Shown here piece after piece: positions 1 through 4,938 of a stretch of 20,543 nucleotides of DNA. The notes under the pieces are model-generated. The model searched no databases and was not told the DNA's origin. It saw nothing but the letters and a program-made list of their open reading frames with translations. The position numbers and the translations under genes are program-made. The number at the start of each line of letters is the position of its first letter. Within the stretch, counting starts at the first letter, position 1. This DNA is from a virus. Location: IMG/VR virus record IMGVR_UViG_3300044646_000998, positions 1 to 20,543 of that record. The stretch is one strand, 5' to 3'.

Positions 1-60
1 TAGGAATGGCATAGTAGCGGAGAGAGAATAAAAACGAGAATGCGGGGCGAATAGAGCAAA

Positions 61-86
61 GCGGGAGAGGTTCGGACTCTTCCCGC
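61..86 (-). terminator. Hairpin, weak terminator candidate
   Basis: GCGGGA (61-66) pairs with TCCCGC (81-86), and GAG (67-69) pairs with CTC (77-79) past one bulged base. On the minus strand the stem is followed by TTTGCTC, a weak U-tract. It lies just beyond the stop of the gene ending at 102 and resembles the hairpin at 587-609, so a terminator or 3'-end stabiliser is inferred. Confidence 0.4.
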
Positions 87-101
87 ATACTGTGGAGGGG
101 A

Positions 102-338
102 TTAAAACAAAATGAAGGAATAATTCACTTCACTTTCAACGGGATTGATTTTCTCCCATGTTTTCTTGCCACAAGTAAGAGTTTTCGCCTTTTCGTTGAA
201 AACTACAGTGTGTAGAGAAATAAATCCCCCATTGGAAGCGGGGACTGTTTCGCATTTTTTAACGAATCCCCGCCGATTGCCAGCGCGGACGGGCGTATTG
301 GGGGAAAGTATATCGTCTGAACCAATTTTTCTGTTCAT
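102..338 (-). CDS. Small hypothetical protein (78 aa)
   Basis: I do not recognise this 78-residue protein. It starts at an ATG whose first bases overlap the TGA of the gene at 335-445 (ATGA junction), which suggests translational coupling and fixes the start. It has two cysteines (C29 and C56), mixed charge and a hydrophobic C-terminus, but no clear domain. It is the last gene of the leftmost minus-strand cluster, followed by a hairpin at 61-86. Confidence 0.6.
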   Translation of the reverse strand: MNRKIGSDDILSPNTPVRAGNRRGFVKKCETVPASNGGFISLHTVVFNEKAKTLTCGKKTWEKINPVESEVNYSFILF

Positions 339-445
339 AGAAGGATGAAGATTAAAGCCGCGCCAATTGTGGAGAGTGTGAGCAAAAAACCAAAAAAGCG
401 ATTTTTTGCGCGATTATATTGGAGAGATGAGGAGAGTTTATTCAT
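335..445 (-). CDS. Tiny single-pass membrane peptide (36 aa)
   Basis: The 36-residue product has a polar, basic N-terminus (residues 1-17) followed by one hydrophobic stretch, about residues 18-36, ending in ALIFILL. This fits a single-pass inner-membrane peptide. Both ends are coupled: its ATG overlaps the TGA of the upstream gene (442-570), and its own TGA overlaps the ATG of the downstream gene (102-338). That double ATGA arrangement is the main reason to believe so short a gene. Function is unknown; small phage membrane peptides can act in lysis, host takeover or exclusion, but nothing here chooses among these. Confidence 0.6.
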   Translation of the reverse strand: MNKLSSSLQYNRAKNRFFGFLLTLSTIGAALIFILL

Positions 446-570
446 TGGAAAGATTCTGCTAAGGTTTCAGGGTCAAAGCCACGGCGGGCGCATTCATTGG
501 CGAATGCCTCCCACGCTGCGGAGGTGTTTTCTGAGATATATTTGAAATAAAGTGAACGGATTTTTGACAT
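442..570 (-). CDS. Small hypothetical protein (42 aa)
   Basis: A 42-residue protein, MSKIRSLYFKYISENTSAAW at its start, with alternating amphipathic character and one cysteine. It starts 17 nt beyond the hairpin at 587-609, and its TGA overlaps the next ATG at 445. Product unknown. The coupling and protein-like composition (AWEAF, GFDPETLAES) support a real gene. Confidence 0.6.
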   Translation of the reverse strand: MSKIRSLYFKYISENTSAAWEAFANECARRGFDPETLAESFQ

Positions 571-586
571 AAGAAGAGAGAGAAAA

Positions 587-609
587 GCGGGATGGATAGA
601 ACATCCCGC
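587..609 (-). terminator. Rho-independent terminator or 3' hairpin
   Basis: GCGGGATG (587-594) and CATCCCGC (602-609) form a perfect 8-bp stem with a 7-nt loop. On the minus strand the stem is followed by TTTTCTCTCTTCTT. It sits between the stop at 618 and the start at 570. It would end or thin out transcription between these minus-strand genes. Confidence 0.5.
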
Positions 610-617
610 ATTGGTTT

Positions 618-893
618 TTACTTAGTGAAGGTCAGCCCGGCGATGAAGGCGGAGAGACGCTCATAAGCATCCCTCGCGGTGATATGGCCATTCCAGATCG
701 CGCTCCATGTTCCTCCTTCCTCGCTCATCTTTCCAACACCGTATCCGCCGTATGCTTGGGTTAGGATGAAAACACCTTGATTGACGGAACGCGTCCCATC
801 TTCGTGTAAGGTGTAAGGTGTAGAAGGAAGGCCCAAGATTGAATTGATAGTATCAATGCGGGCTTGTAATAGTTTTTTAGTAATGCGATTCAT
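618..893 (-). CDS. Hypothetical protein (91 aa)
   Basis: A 91-residue soluble protein with a basic helical N-terminus (MNRITKKLLQARIDTINSIL), then a glycine/tyrosine-rich middle (QAYGGYGVGKMSEEGG) and a helical end (ARDAYERLSAFIAGL). It resembles small conserved phage proteins of unknown function that I cannot name. The ATG is preceded by A/T-rich sequence with CCCTATATAAT and no Shine-Dalgarno. It is followed by the hairpin at 587-609. Confidence 0.75.
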   Translation of the reverse strand: MNRITKKLLQARIDTINSILGLPSTPYTLHEDGTRSVNQGVFILTQAYGGYGVGKMSEEGGTWSAIWNGHITARDAYERLSAFIAGLTFTK

Positions 894-931
894 TTTATTA
901 TATAGGGTGTAGGTTTATGTTATGGGGGAAA

Positions 932-1087
932 TTATCGGGAAGCTATTTGATCCAAGGCATCGGCAATGATATTAGCAGACCACGCATCAGGGAGCATGGT
1001 TTCTACTTTATCAATGACAGATTGATTCTTTCCATGCTTGTCAATGTATCGGATGACAGCTTGCAATAGTTCGTCGTATGTTCTCAT
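932..1087 (-). CDS. Small hypothetical protein (51 aa)
   Basis: A 51-residue, mostly helical, acidic protein (MRTYDELLQAVIRYIDKHGK, then VIDKVETMLPDAWSANIIAD). The ATG overlaps the TGA of the upstream gene at 1084 (ATGA). No family recognised. The sequence is clearly protein-like and the reading frame is bounded by coupled genes, so it is believable despite its length. Confidence 0.65.
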   Translation of the reverse strand: MRTYDELLQAVIRYIDKHGKNQSVIDKVETMLPDAWSANIIADALDQIASR

Positions 1088-1194
1088 TTTTTCTTTCGTT
1101 CTAATTGTTGGATTTTTAGTTTCAGCGCATGGATTTTTTTCGCATCCGTCATGGATGCAAGTTTGATCTTCAGTGCGTATATTTGTTTATTCAC
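1084..1194 (-). CDS. Tiny basic coiled-coil peptide, GTG start (36 aa)
   Basis: The frame starts at GTG, overlapping the end of the upstream gene (stop at 1187-1189) by 8 nt, and its TGA overlaps the next ATG at 1087. The 36-residue product is very basic and helical, with repeats of KIKLAS and LKLKIQQLERKKK suggesting a short coiled coil. An internal ATG (residue 15) would give a 22-residue form. Product unknown. Confidence 0.5.
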   Translation of the reverse strand: MNKQIYALKIKLASMTDAKKIHALKLKIQQLERKKK

Positions 1195-1408
1195 AGGATT
1201 CAATGTCGGCATTCACGCAAGCTTCACAATAGCCGCCTTCATTCAATAAACGCACGGGATACTTTACTCGGCATTCCGTGCATTTGATTTCAAATCCACT
1301 GATGCGACGGTCAACGCACATGGCAGCGATTCCGATTGGTAGGATGTCATCATCGCATTTCAAGAAACGCTGACCATCAATTTTTGATTTCATTGGTATA
1401 ATTGTCAT
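1187..1408 (-). CDS. Small zinc-ribbon-like protein (73 aa)
   Basis: The 73-residue protein carries two CxxC pairs, CTEC (about residues 43-46) and CEAC (about 62-65), separated by 15 residues. This is typical of a small zinc ribbon or treble-clef fold, so nucleic-acid or protein binding is inferred. Start: the ATG at 1408 overlaps a TGA of an upstream open frame (1405-1407), which supports it over the second Met (residue 6). Function in the phage is unknown. Confidence 0.65.
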   Translation of the reverse strand: MTIIPMKSKIDGQRFLKCDDDILPIGIAAMCVDRRISGFEIKCTECRVKYPVRLLNEGGYCEACVNADIESCE

Positions 1409-1533
1409 ATAGGGTTTTTTCTAATTGTAGCGGCATGATAGCCACCGGATTTTTCTGCATTGATTCGACACTGACATTTGCCAGTGCGAAAATTATTTTT
1501 TAGCCAAAGAGCGAATTGTGAAATTACCCGCAG
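1405..1533 (-). CDS. Possible small protein with non-ATG start
   Basis: An open frame runs from a stop near 1543 to a TGA at 1405-1407 that overlaps the next ATG (ATGA). Its translation is protein-like (FALWLKNN, then RTGKCQCRINAEKSGGYHAA) and has a CxC pair, but it holds no ATG, GTG or TTG near its 5' end. The CTG at 1531-1533 is the best available start. It could instead be the 3' remnant of a gene that lost its start. It is the first frame downstream of the promoter at 1573-1600. Confidence 0.4.
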   Translation of the reverse strand: MRVISQFALWLKNNFRTGKCQCRINAEKSGGYHAATIRKNPI

Positions 1534-1572
1534 ACCCTGATTTCATCGGCATCAGCGAGCAGCACGAGAGAG

Positions 1573-1600
1573 AGAATACAACACAGAGAGAATATGTCAA
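1573..1600 (-). promoter_or_regulatory. Minus-strand promoter of leftmost gene cluster
   Basis: On the minus strand TTGACA (1595-1600) is followed after 16 nt by TATTCT (1573-1578), with an A-tract just upstream of the -35 (T-run at 1605-1612 on the plus strand). The start would fall near 1566, before the coupled small genes from about 1533 to 102. No other promoter was seen for that cluster. Confidence 0.55.
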
Positions 1601-1654
1601 TAGATTTTTTTTGATTATTTTTAGAATAGGAAAACACGATGATCATTTCAATCA

Positions 1655-1727
1655 TATATCGTCATATAGTTATATAGCTATAGAGCGATACTTGCCATCG
1701 AATATCGATATATCGCTATACAGCGAT
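1655..1727. repeat. AT-rich block of overlapping palindromes
   Basis: This AT-rich stretch holds several overlapping palindromes: TATAGCTATA (1673-1682), ATATCGATAT (1702-1711) and CGATATATCG (1706-1715). TATAGAGCGATA is also mirrored by TATCGCTATA (1711-1720). It lies upstream of the minus promoter at 1573-1600. Operator cluster, DNA-unwinding site or origin are possible; the sequence alone does not decide. Confidence 0.45.
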
Positions 1728-1732
1728 GTTTG

Positions 1733-1910
1733 CTAGGCAAGCCACTTCCCGAGCATTTTTTGGTAGGCATTTTCTGCACCCTGATAAAATCCCCGCACCT
1801 CAAATCCCCTTTTCCGGCCATCGCTCGGAAATGCGATTGCACCCCAATTTCACCCAATACCGATATTCAGCCTCGCCAATAAAAACACGATAGCGGCCAT
1901 CCTCGCGCAA
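1733..1910 (-). pseudogene. Frameshifted small gene
   Basis: Two protein-like halves lie in different minus-strand frames. The first, from a TTG at 1910, reads REDGRYRVFIGEAEYRYWVK and LG, then falls out of sense to a TGA at 1800. The second, in the other frame, reads AIAFPSDGRKRGFEVRGFYQ, then GAENAYQKMLGKWLA and stops at 1733. Removing one base of the GGGG run (CCCC at 1842-1845) joins them into one coherent protein of about 59 residues. The second half has no start of its own near its 5' end. This is a decayed gene, a homopolymer sequencing error, or a programmed +1 frameshift. The family is not recognised. Confidence 0.6.
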
Positions 1911-1950
1911 TAGTTATTGCAAGCCGCTTGCATTACGTCATCCCGCTAAT

Positions 1951-2006
1951 GAGACTGGTAGCTTCTGATAATATCAGTAGGAAATAGCGGCGACCTTTCT
2001 AGTCTC
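1951..2006. repeat. Inverted repeat with inner hairpin
   Basis: GAGACT (1951-1956) and AGTCTC (2001-2006) enclose a second perfect hairpin, CTGATA-A-TATCAG (1965-1977). The 56-nt span is too short for a tRNA and lacks a T-arm. It may be a structured RNA or a DNA site in the long gene-poor stretch. Confidence 0.3.
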
Positions 2007-2095
2007 AATAAGCCCGCAATCATTGGCGATCATGTTCACCCTGTATCATTGGCAAGGCTACGCTGTGACATAGGCAACGCATTACTCGTTAGCAT
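1974..2095 (-). other. Two tiny coupled open frames, doubtful
   Basis: On the minus strand an ATG at 2095 opens a 19-codon frame (MLTSNALPMSQRSLANDTG) whose TGA (2036-2038) overlaps a GTG at 2039. That GTG opens a 21-codon frame ending at 1974 (MIANDCGLIETRKVAAISY is its main part). The GTGA junction resembles other coupled junctions in this window, but the frames are so short that chance is likely. Confidence 0.2.
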
Positions 2096-2158
2096 AGCAC
2101 AGCGCACAGTATAGCCATGGCACAGGCCTAAGGAATCTCTTTTTATATAGGACGACGA

Positions 2159-2187
2159 CCCCCGCACCCCTCTACCCCATGCACCCC
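2159..2187 (-). other. G-quadruplex motif on minus strand
   Basis: Read on the minus strand the segment is GGGG-TGCAT-GGGG-TAGA-GGGG-TGC-GGGGG, i.e. four tracts of four or five G with loops of 5, 4 and 3. Two more GGGG tracts lie at 2213-2216 and 2220-2223. It would lie in the first 70 nt of any RNA from the promoter-like site at 2221-2249. Confidence 0.5.
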
Positions 2188-2220
2188 AGCGCGCCAGCTC
2201 CCAATGCGGAAACCCCTCTC

Positions 2221-2249
2221 CCCATAAAAACTGCCTTTTTGTATGTCAA
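2221..2249 (-). promoter_or_regulatory. Promoter-like site facing the gene-poor region
   Basis: On the minus strand TTGACA (2244-2249) is followed after 17 nt by TATGGG (2221-2226). The -10 is poor beyond its first three bases. Transcription would run into the G-rich segment and the frameshifted gene. No intact gene lies downstream before 1533. Confidence 0.3.
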
Positions 2250-2264
2250 TATAGTCTATTGACA
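2244..2264. promoter_or_regulatory. Inverted repeat of two TTGACA-type arms
   Basis: TGTCAATA (2244-2251) and TATTGACA (2257-2264) are perfect 8-bp inverted arms around TAGTC. The same TATTGAC half-site forms the shared -35 palindrome at 9601-9616 and the -35 at 1595-1602, so a common repressor or sigma recognition site is inferred. Confidence 0.45.
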
Positions 2265-2289
2265 AGTCTTATATGATGCTCATGTGCAA

Positions 2290-2314
2290 TTGTATTTTTG
2301 ATGCTGAAATACAA
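2290..2314 (-). terminator. AT-rich hairpin after the gene at 2342
   Basis: TTGTATTT (2290-2297) and AAATACAA (2307-2314) are perfect 8-bp inverted arms with a 9-nt loop. AATTGTATTT recurs as a direct repeat at 2328-2337. It lies 28 nt beyond the stop of the minus-strand gene 2342-2887. The stem is AT-rich and lacks a clean U-tract, so terminator function is weakly supported. Confidence 0.3.
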
Positions 2315-2341
2315 ATCTGAATTCTTGAATTGTATTTATTA

Positions 2342-2887
2342 CTACTCGCAGGAGTAGATAGTCTCTTGGAGTTTGAGTTTTGGGAGGGTAGTGGGTAGGG
2401 TGTAGCTTTTGTCTATGAAGGCTACTTTGTTTGTGGGTTGGATGGTTAGTCTTCCGTTATTGAGTTCTATGAAGATGAATTCTTTGTCTTGTTCTGGGCT
2501 ATCTGACCAGCCATCGTTTAGGTGGGCGGTTGAGAATAGGTAGGTTCCCTTGAGTATATTTGGGCCGACCTTCGTTGTTACTGGCATTCCTCTTAGGATT
2601 GGGTTCTGGAGGATGGTGAAGTTGTATGAGTAGCAGTCCCAGAGTTGGGATTCTTCTATGCGCCAGTTTTCGAGTGCTTTCTCTTTGAATCTGACTGCGT
2701 TTGGTGGGATGTTTCTGTAGAGTGCGCCGCCTTCTCTTAGTATTACATTTATTCCCCATGCTCTGCTTGGGATAGAGGTTAGTCCTACCCACATAGCTTC
2801 TACTGGCCCGATTGGTTTTTCGTGGGTATATTCGCTATCTATCCAGATGTAGCGGTGGGTTGGTAGTGCGCCGATTTTTGTATTCAT
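2342..2887 (-). CDS. Conserved phage-type hypothetical protein (181 aa)
   Basis: The 181-residue product looks like a compact soluble protein, with WGINVILREGGALYRNIPPN around residues 44-63 as its most distinctive segment. The run of W and Y residues and short hydrophobic strands suggests a beta-rich fold. From memory it resembles conserved hypotheticals of other environmental phages, but I cannot name a family. Its ATG overlaps the TAA of the upstream gene (TAATG at 2885-2889), so it is probably translationally coupled. It is the last intact gene of the early minus-strand operon. No catalytic motif was seen. Confidence 0.85.
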   Translation of the reverse strand: MNTKIGALPTHRYIWIDSEYTHEKPIGPVEAMWVGLTSIPSRAWGINVILREGGALYRNIPPNAVRFKEKALENWRIEESQLWDCYSYNFTILQNPILRGMPVTTKVGPNILKGTYLFSTAHLNDGWSDSPEQDKEFIFIELNNGRLTIQPTNKVAFIDKSYTLPTTLPKLKLQETIYSCE

Positions 2888-3132
2888 TAGCTATTGTAAG
2901 AAGCGCATATTACGCCTTGCTGTATTGAGGGGTTTGCTTGGCCGATTAGTTTGCATTTCACATTTGCAGGGGCGCACCAGTATGCTTTCTCTTCCCACCA
3001 TTCAATTAGTTCGCTTTTACCAAGCGGGTCGATTCTTCTTGCTGTATCTTCGTCTGGAGCGCATACAACGGCTGAATCGTAGGTGTCCCATTCTACCTTA
3101 TCATCTGGGTGAGATATTAAATATAAGTTCAT
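2887..3132 (-). CDS. Small hypothetical protein (81 aa)
   Basis: An 81-residue acidic protein beginning MNLYLISHPDDKVEWDTYDS. The N-terminal strand, then SAVVCAPDEDTARRIDP, resembles small phage proteins with a beta-alpha layout in which a data-like VVCAPDEEEAR segment recurs. The function is unknown to me. The ATG lies 12 nt downstream of the 16-bp palindrome at 3145-3160, and the TAA overlaps the next ATG (TAATG). The start is the only ATG near the 5' end. Confidence 0.8.
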   Translation of the reverse strand: MNLYLISHPDDKVEWDTYDSAVVCAPDEDTARRIDPLGKSELIEWWEEKAYWCAPANVKCKLIGQANPSIQQGVICASYNS

Positions 3133-3144
3133 TTTGTATTCATG

Positions 3145-3160
3145 TTATCGGTTACGATAA
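3145..3160 (-). repeat. Dispersed palindrome, copy 1 (TAAC centre)
   Basis: In gene direction this is TTATCG-TAAC-CGATAA. Its far end supplies the TAA stop (3145-3147) of the gene at 3145-3294, and it ends 12 nt before the ATG of the next gene at 3132. One of eight closely matching copies. Confidence 0.85.
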
Positions 3161-3294
3161 TCGTTGGATGCTGCCCATCCTTGTCGGAAGGTTACGCAGA
3201 TTAGTTCTTGGGAAAATAGCCAAACATTGAAGTCCTCGTATTTTTCTGTTAGGTAGGGATAGTAGTTTAAGAATGCTTGGTGACAGTCTTTCAT
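3145..3294 (-). CDS. Small hypothetical protein (49 aa)
   Basis: A 49-residue protein rich in aromatic residues (NYYPYLTEKYEDFNVWLFSQ in the middle). I chose the ATG at 3294 over an upstream in-frame ATG at 3342 because it overlaps the TGA of the 27-residue gene at 3291-3374 (ATGA). The TAA stop is part of palindrome copy 1. No family recognised. Confidence 0.7.
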   Translation of the reverse strand: MKDCHQAFLNYYPYLTEKYEDFNVWLFSQELICVTFRQGWAASNDYRNR

Positions 3295-3374
3295 TTTCTG
3301 GTTGTTGTTTCTATGATGAAGCAGGCTACTACTATGCTCCATGCTAAGATTATTGCTGCGATTTGGTCATTCAT
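3291..3374 (-). CDS. Tiny membrane peptide (27 aa)
   Basis: A 27-residue frame, MNDQIAAIILAWSIVVACFI at its start, is one hydrophobic segment with a short basic tail (ETTTRK). This predicts a single-pass membrane peptide. Its ATG overlaps the stop of the dCMP deaminase gene, and its TGA overlaps the ATG at 3294, so it is coupled on both sides. Function is unknown. Confidence 0.65.
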   Translation of the reverse strand: MNDQIAAIILAWSIVVACFIIETTTRK

Positions 3375-3883
3375 AGTCCGAGTATCTTTGCCCCGTTTGG
3401 GTAGGTTCCGCGATAGATTTCCGTCTGTGCTTTCCTTACTACAAATACGGATGGTTTTCCGCTATGATCCCAGTAGGAGGTTAGTGGTTCTTTCTTAAAT
3501 TGGACTACTGTGACTCCCATTTTTTCTGCTATCTCTAAGGCTATTGGGTCGGATTTGTAGATTTCTTTGTAGATAACTTTTTTTATCTTATAGGCGGCTA
3601 TGGTCTTTAAGCAGTCTCTACATGGGAGTAGGGTGGATACCAGTGTCTTTCCTTCGCCGGGCTGGGTATATCTCAAGGCATTCTGCTCTGCGTGGATTAC
3701 ATACTTTGATCTCTCTTCTCTTGATGACCAGTCTTCTTCTACACCTTGTGGGAATCCGTTATACCCTACTGAAGCTATGGAGTTGTCTTCTCTTAGGATC
3801 ACCGCGCCGACTTTATGCCACGGGTCTTTTGATTTCTTAGCCACTACCTCGGCTATGCTCATTGCGTATTCGTCCCAGTTCAT
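3371..3883 (-). CDS. Deoxycytidylate (dCMP) deaminase family protein
   Basis: The 170-residue protein has the zinc-dependent cytidine/dCMP deaminase signature: HAE at residues 64-66 (zinc His and catalytic Glu) and PCRDC at 87-91 (two zinc Cys). GAVILREDNSIASVGYNGFP upstream (26-45) is typical of the ComEB/phage dCMP deaminase branch. The family converts dCMP to dUMP to feed thymidylate synthesis in the cytoplasm; substrate preference here is inferred from the family. About 30 residues after the core (from about 140) form an extra C-terminal segment. The ATG's A is the last base of palindrome copy 2, so the palindrome abuts the start exactly. It is coupled to a membrane peptide gene downstream. 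Confidence 0.92.
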   Translation of the reverse strand: MNWDEYAMSIAEVVAKKSKDPWHKVGAVILREDNSIASVGYNGFPQGVEEDWSSREERSKYVIHAEQNALRYTQPGEGKTLVSTLLPCRDCLKTIAAYKIKKVIYKEIYKSDPIALEIAEKMGVTVVQFKKEPLTSYWDHSGKPSVFVVRKAQTEIYRGTYPNGAKILGL

Positions 3884-3898
3884 TATCGTTTACGATAG
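3883..3898 (-). repeat. Dispersed palindrome, copy 2 (TAAA centre, one mismatch)
   Basis: In gene direction this is CTATCG-TAAA-CGATAA; the first base breaks the palindrome. It contains the TAA stop of the upstream gene (3890-3892), and its last A is the first base of the deaminase ATG. The palindrome therefore fills the whole stop-to-start gap. Confidence 0.8.
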
Positions 3899-4090
3899 TT
3901 TAGAGATTTCATCTAACATATCTGATGGGTCTTGATCGCCATTTGCCATATATTCAATCCATCTCGCTGGGTTGATGGTAGCTGTATGCGCCCATCCTTC
4001 ACTTGTTAATTTTTCTTCGTGCGCCTCATCTACTGTTAAGCATTTTATCTTACCTTCTTTTGCATAGATAAAAAGGAATTGTGGTATCAT
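3890..4090 (-). CDS. Small hypothetical protein (66 aa)
   Basis: A 66-residue acidic protein beginning MIPQFLFIYAKEGK. The start at 4090 is preferred over 4117 because its ATG overlaps the TGA of the NrdR-like gene (ATGA). It has a short beta N-terminus, a mid segment GWAHTATINPARWIEYMANG, and an acidic helical end. The family is not recognised. The TAA stop is inside palindrome copy 2. Confidence 0.75.
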   Translation of the reverse strand: MIPQFLFIYAKEGKIKCLTVDEAHEEKLTSEGWAHTATINPARWIEYMANGDQDPSDMLDEISKLS

Positions 4091-4341
4091 AGGTTGATTA
4101 GCATCTTCTTTGCCCATTCGGGTGTGTCTTCATCTAATTTCACTGTCCACTCTCCAGTAACTGCTTTGGTCATGGATAGGGCTTTAACTACTTTCTTGAA
4201 GGTAACTTTTCTTGAATCAGTAATTACTTCTTTGGTTGAAAACCTTTCTCCGCAGGCACAAAGCCTCCTTCTTACTACTGTGCCATCTTTTTTTCTGCTA
4301 TTGATGACTTCAGTAGGTGATTCACATTTAGGACACGTCAT
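4087..4341 (-). CDS. NrdR-like zinc-ribbon protein (84 aa)
   Basis: The first 40 residues match the zinc ribbon of NrdR, the bacterial ribonucleotide-reductase repressor: CPKC at 3-6, then VVRRRLCACGERFSTKEVI. The second ligand pair is C28-x-C30, one residue shorter than NrdR's CxxC. The ATP-cone domain of full-length NrdR (about 150 aa) is missing; instead there is a basic helical tail. This phage form is probably a DNA-binding or mimic protein; a role in nucleotide supply is an inference supported by the nearby dCMP deaminase. It is coupled by ATGA at both ends. Confidence 0.75.
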   Translation of the reverse strand: MTCPKCESPTEVINSRKKDGTVVRRRLCACGERFSTKEVITDSRKVTFKKVVKALSMTKAVTGEWTVKLDEDTPEWAKKMLINL

Positions 4342-4502
4342 TTCTTTTCTTGTCCAGTAATCGTGTATCGCTTCATGCCGCGCTTCTTGAAGAAGTCTTC
4401 ACAGGCTTTAGCAATCTGCTTGGAGTTGAGTGGATACTTCCACCCTACTCTGGCATCATCCAAATCAACATTGCTTTCTGTATCTTTGCCGTTGATCTTC
4501 AT
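4338..4502 (-). CDS. Small hypothetical protein (54 aa)
   Basis: A 54-residue protein with an acidic N-terminal half and a basic C-terminal half (CEDFFKKRGMKRYTITGQEK). The start at 4502 is chosen because the ATG overlaps the TGA at 4499-4501; a longer frame from 4526 would intrude into the neighbouring gene. It is coupled to the zinc-ribbon gene by ATGA. No family recognised. Confidence 0.65.
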   Translation of the reverse strand: MKINGKDTESNVDLDDARVGWKYPLNSKQIAKACEDFFKKRGMKRYTITGQEKK

Positions 4503-4741
4503 TTCATTGACTTGCTGCCCTTGCACTTCCAGCGTTTCCGACTCAAGTTGTTTGGACTATTCGGGTCACTCTTCCAGTCGCCCTTGATCTTGGCTGAACG
4601 CGCACAGTATGCGTCCGCTTTTTTTGTGAGTGGTTGAATACGATCCTTGCCATCTTTAGCCTTACCAGCTTGACCATACTTAACAGTCTTAGTCCTGCCA
4701 GTCTTTGGGTTCTTTACTACCTTTGTGAATCGCTTTTCCAT
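4499..4741 (-). CDS. Small basic protein, DUF6321-like (80 aa)
   Basis: An 80-residue, very basic protein. The segment GDRIQP-like, then KKADAYCARSAKIKGDWKSD and NSPNNLSRKRWKC, matches my memory of the DUF6321 family of phage and plasmid proteins, whose role is unknown. Two cysteines lie in this conserved block. Such Lys-rich proteins could bind nucleic acid, but no data here show that. The ATG overlaps the TAA of the upstream gene (TAATG at 4739-4743). Confidence 0.7.
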   Translation of the reverse strand: MEKRFTKVVKNPKTGRTKTVKYGQAGKAKDGKDRIQPLTKKADAYCARSAKIKGDWKSDPNSPNNLSRKRWKCKGSKSMK

Positions 4742-4896
4742 TACTTTTTCTTTGCTGTTTTAGCTGATTGTTTAAATGCCTTTGCGGTTGGTGCGCCTTT
4801 GCTGCCAACCTTCCTCATCTTCTCACCACTACCAGCGGCGATGCGTTTGCGTTTGGCGTGAATTGCGGCATAAAGCCCCTTTGGTTGTTTAGTCAT
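4741..4896 (-). CDS. Small basic phage protein (51 aa)
   Basis: A 51-residue Lys/Arg/Ala-rich protein with the characteristic IHAKRKRIAAGSGEKMRKVG (residues 12-31), then SKGAPTAKAFKQSAKTAK. I have seen this pattern in many environmental phage genomes as a conserved unknown, so the gene is credible although short. It is coupled to the next gene (TAATG). The plus-strand HNH gene begins 42 bp from its start, so its own upstream signals may have been displaced by that insertion. Confidence 0.75.
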   Translation of the reverse strand: MTKQPKGLYAAIHAKRKRIAAGSGEKMRKVGSKGAPTAKAFKQSAKTAKKK

Positions 4897-4938
4897 ATTT
4901 GTATTGCTTTGTTAAAAACGATGGCTATGATTGATTAC

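Noticed and set aside
1-87. Minus-strand frame from an ATG at 87 running off the window edge
   Set aside because: It starts inside the hairpin at 61-86 and has low protein-likeness; the end is not visible.
1518-1736. 72-codon plus-strand frame in the left region
   Set aside because: Covers an AT-rich palindromic region and runs antisense to a promoter and gene; composition is not protein-like.
1951-2006. tRNA-like closed stem with inner hairpin
   Set aside because: Only 56 nt long and no T-arm or D-arm; kept only as an inverted repeat.
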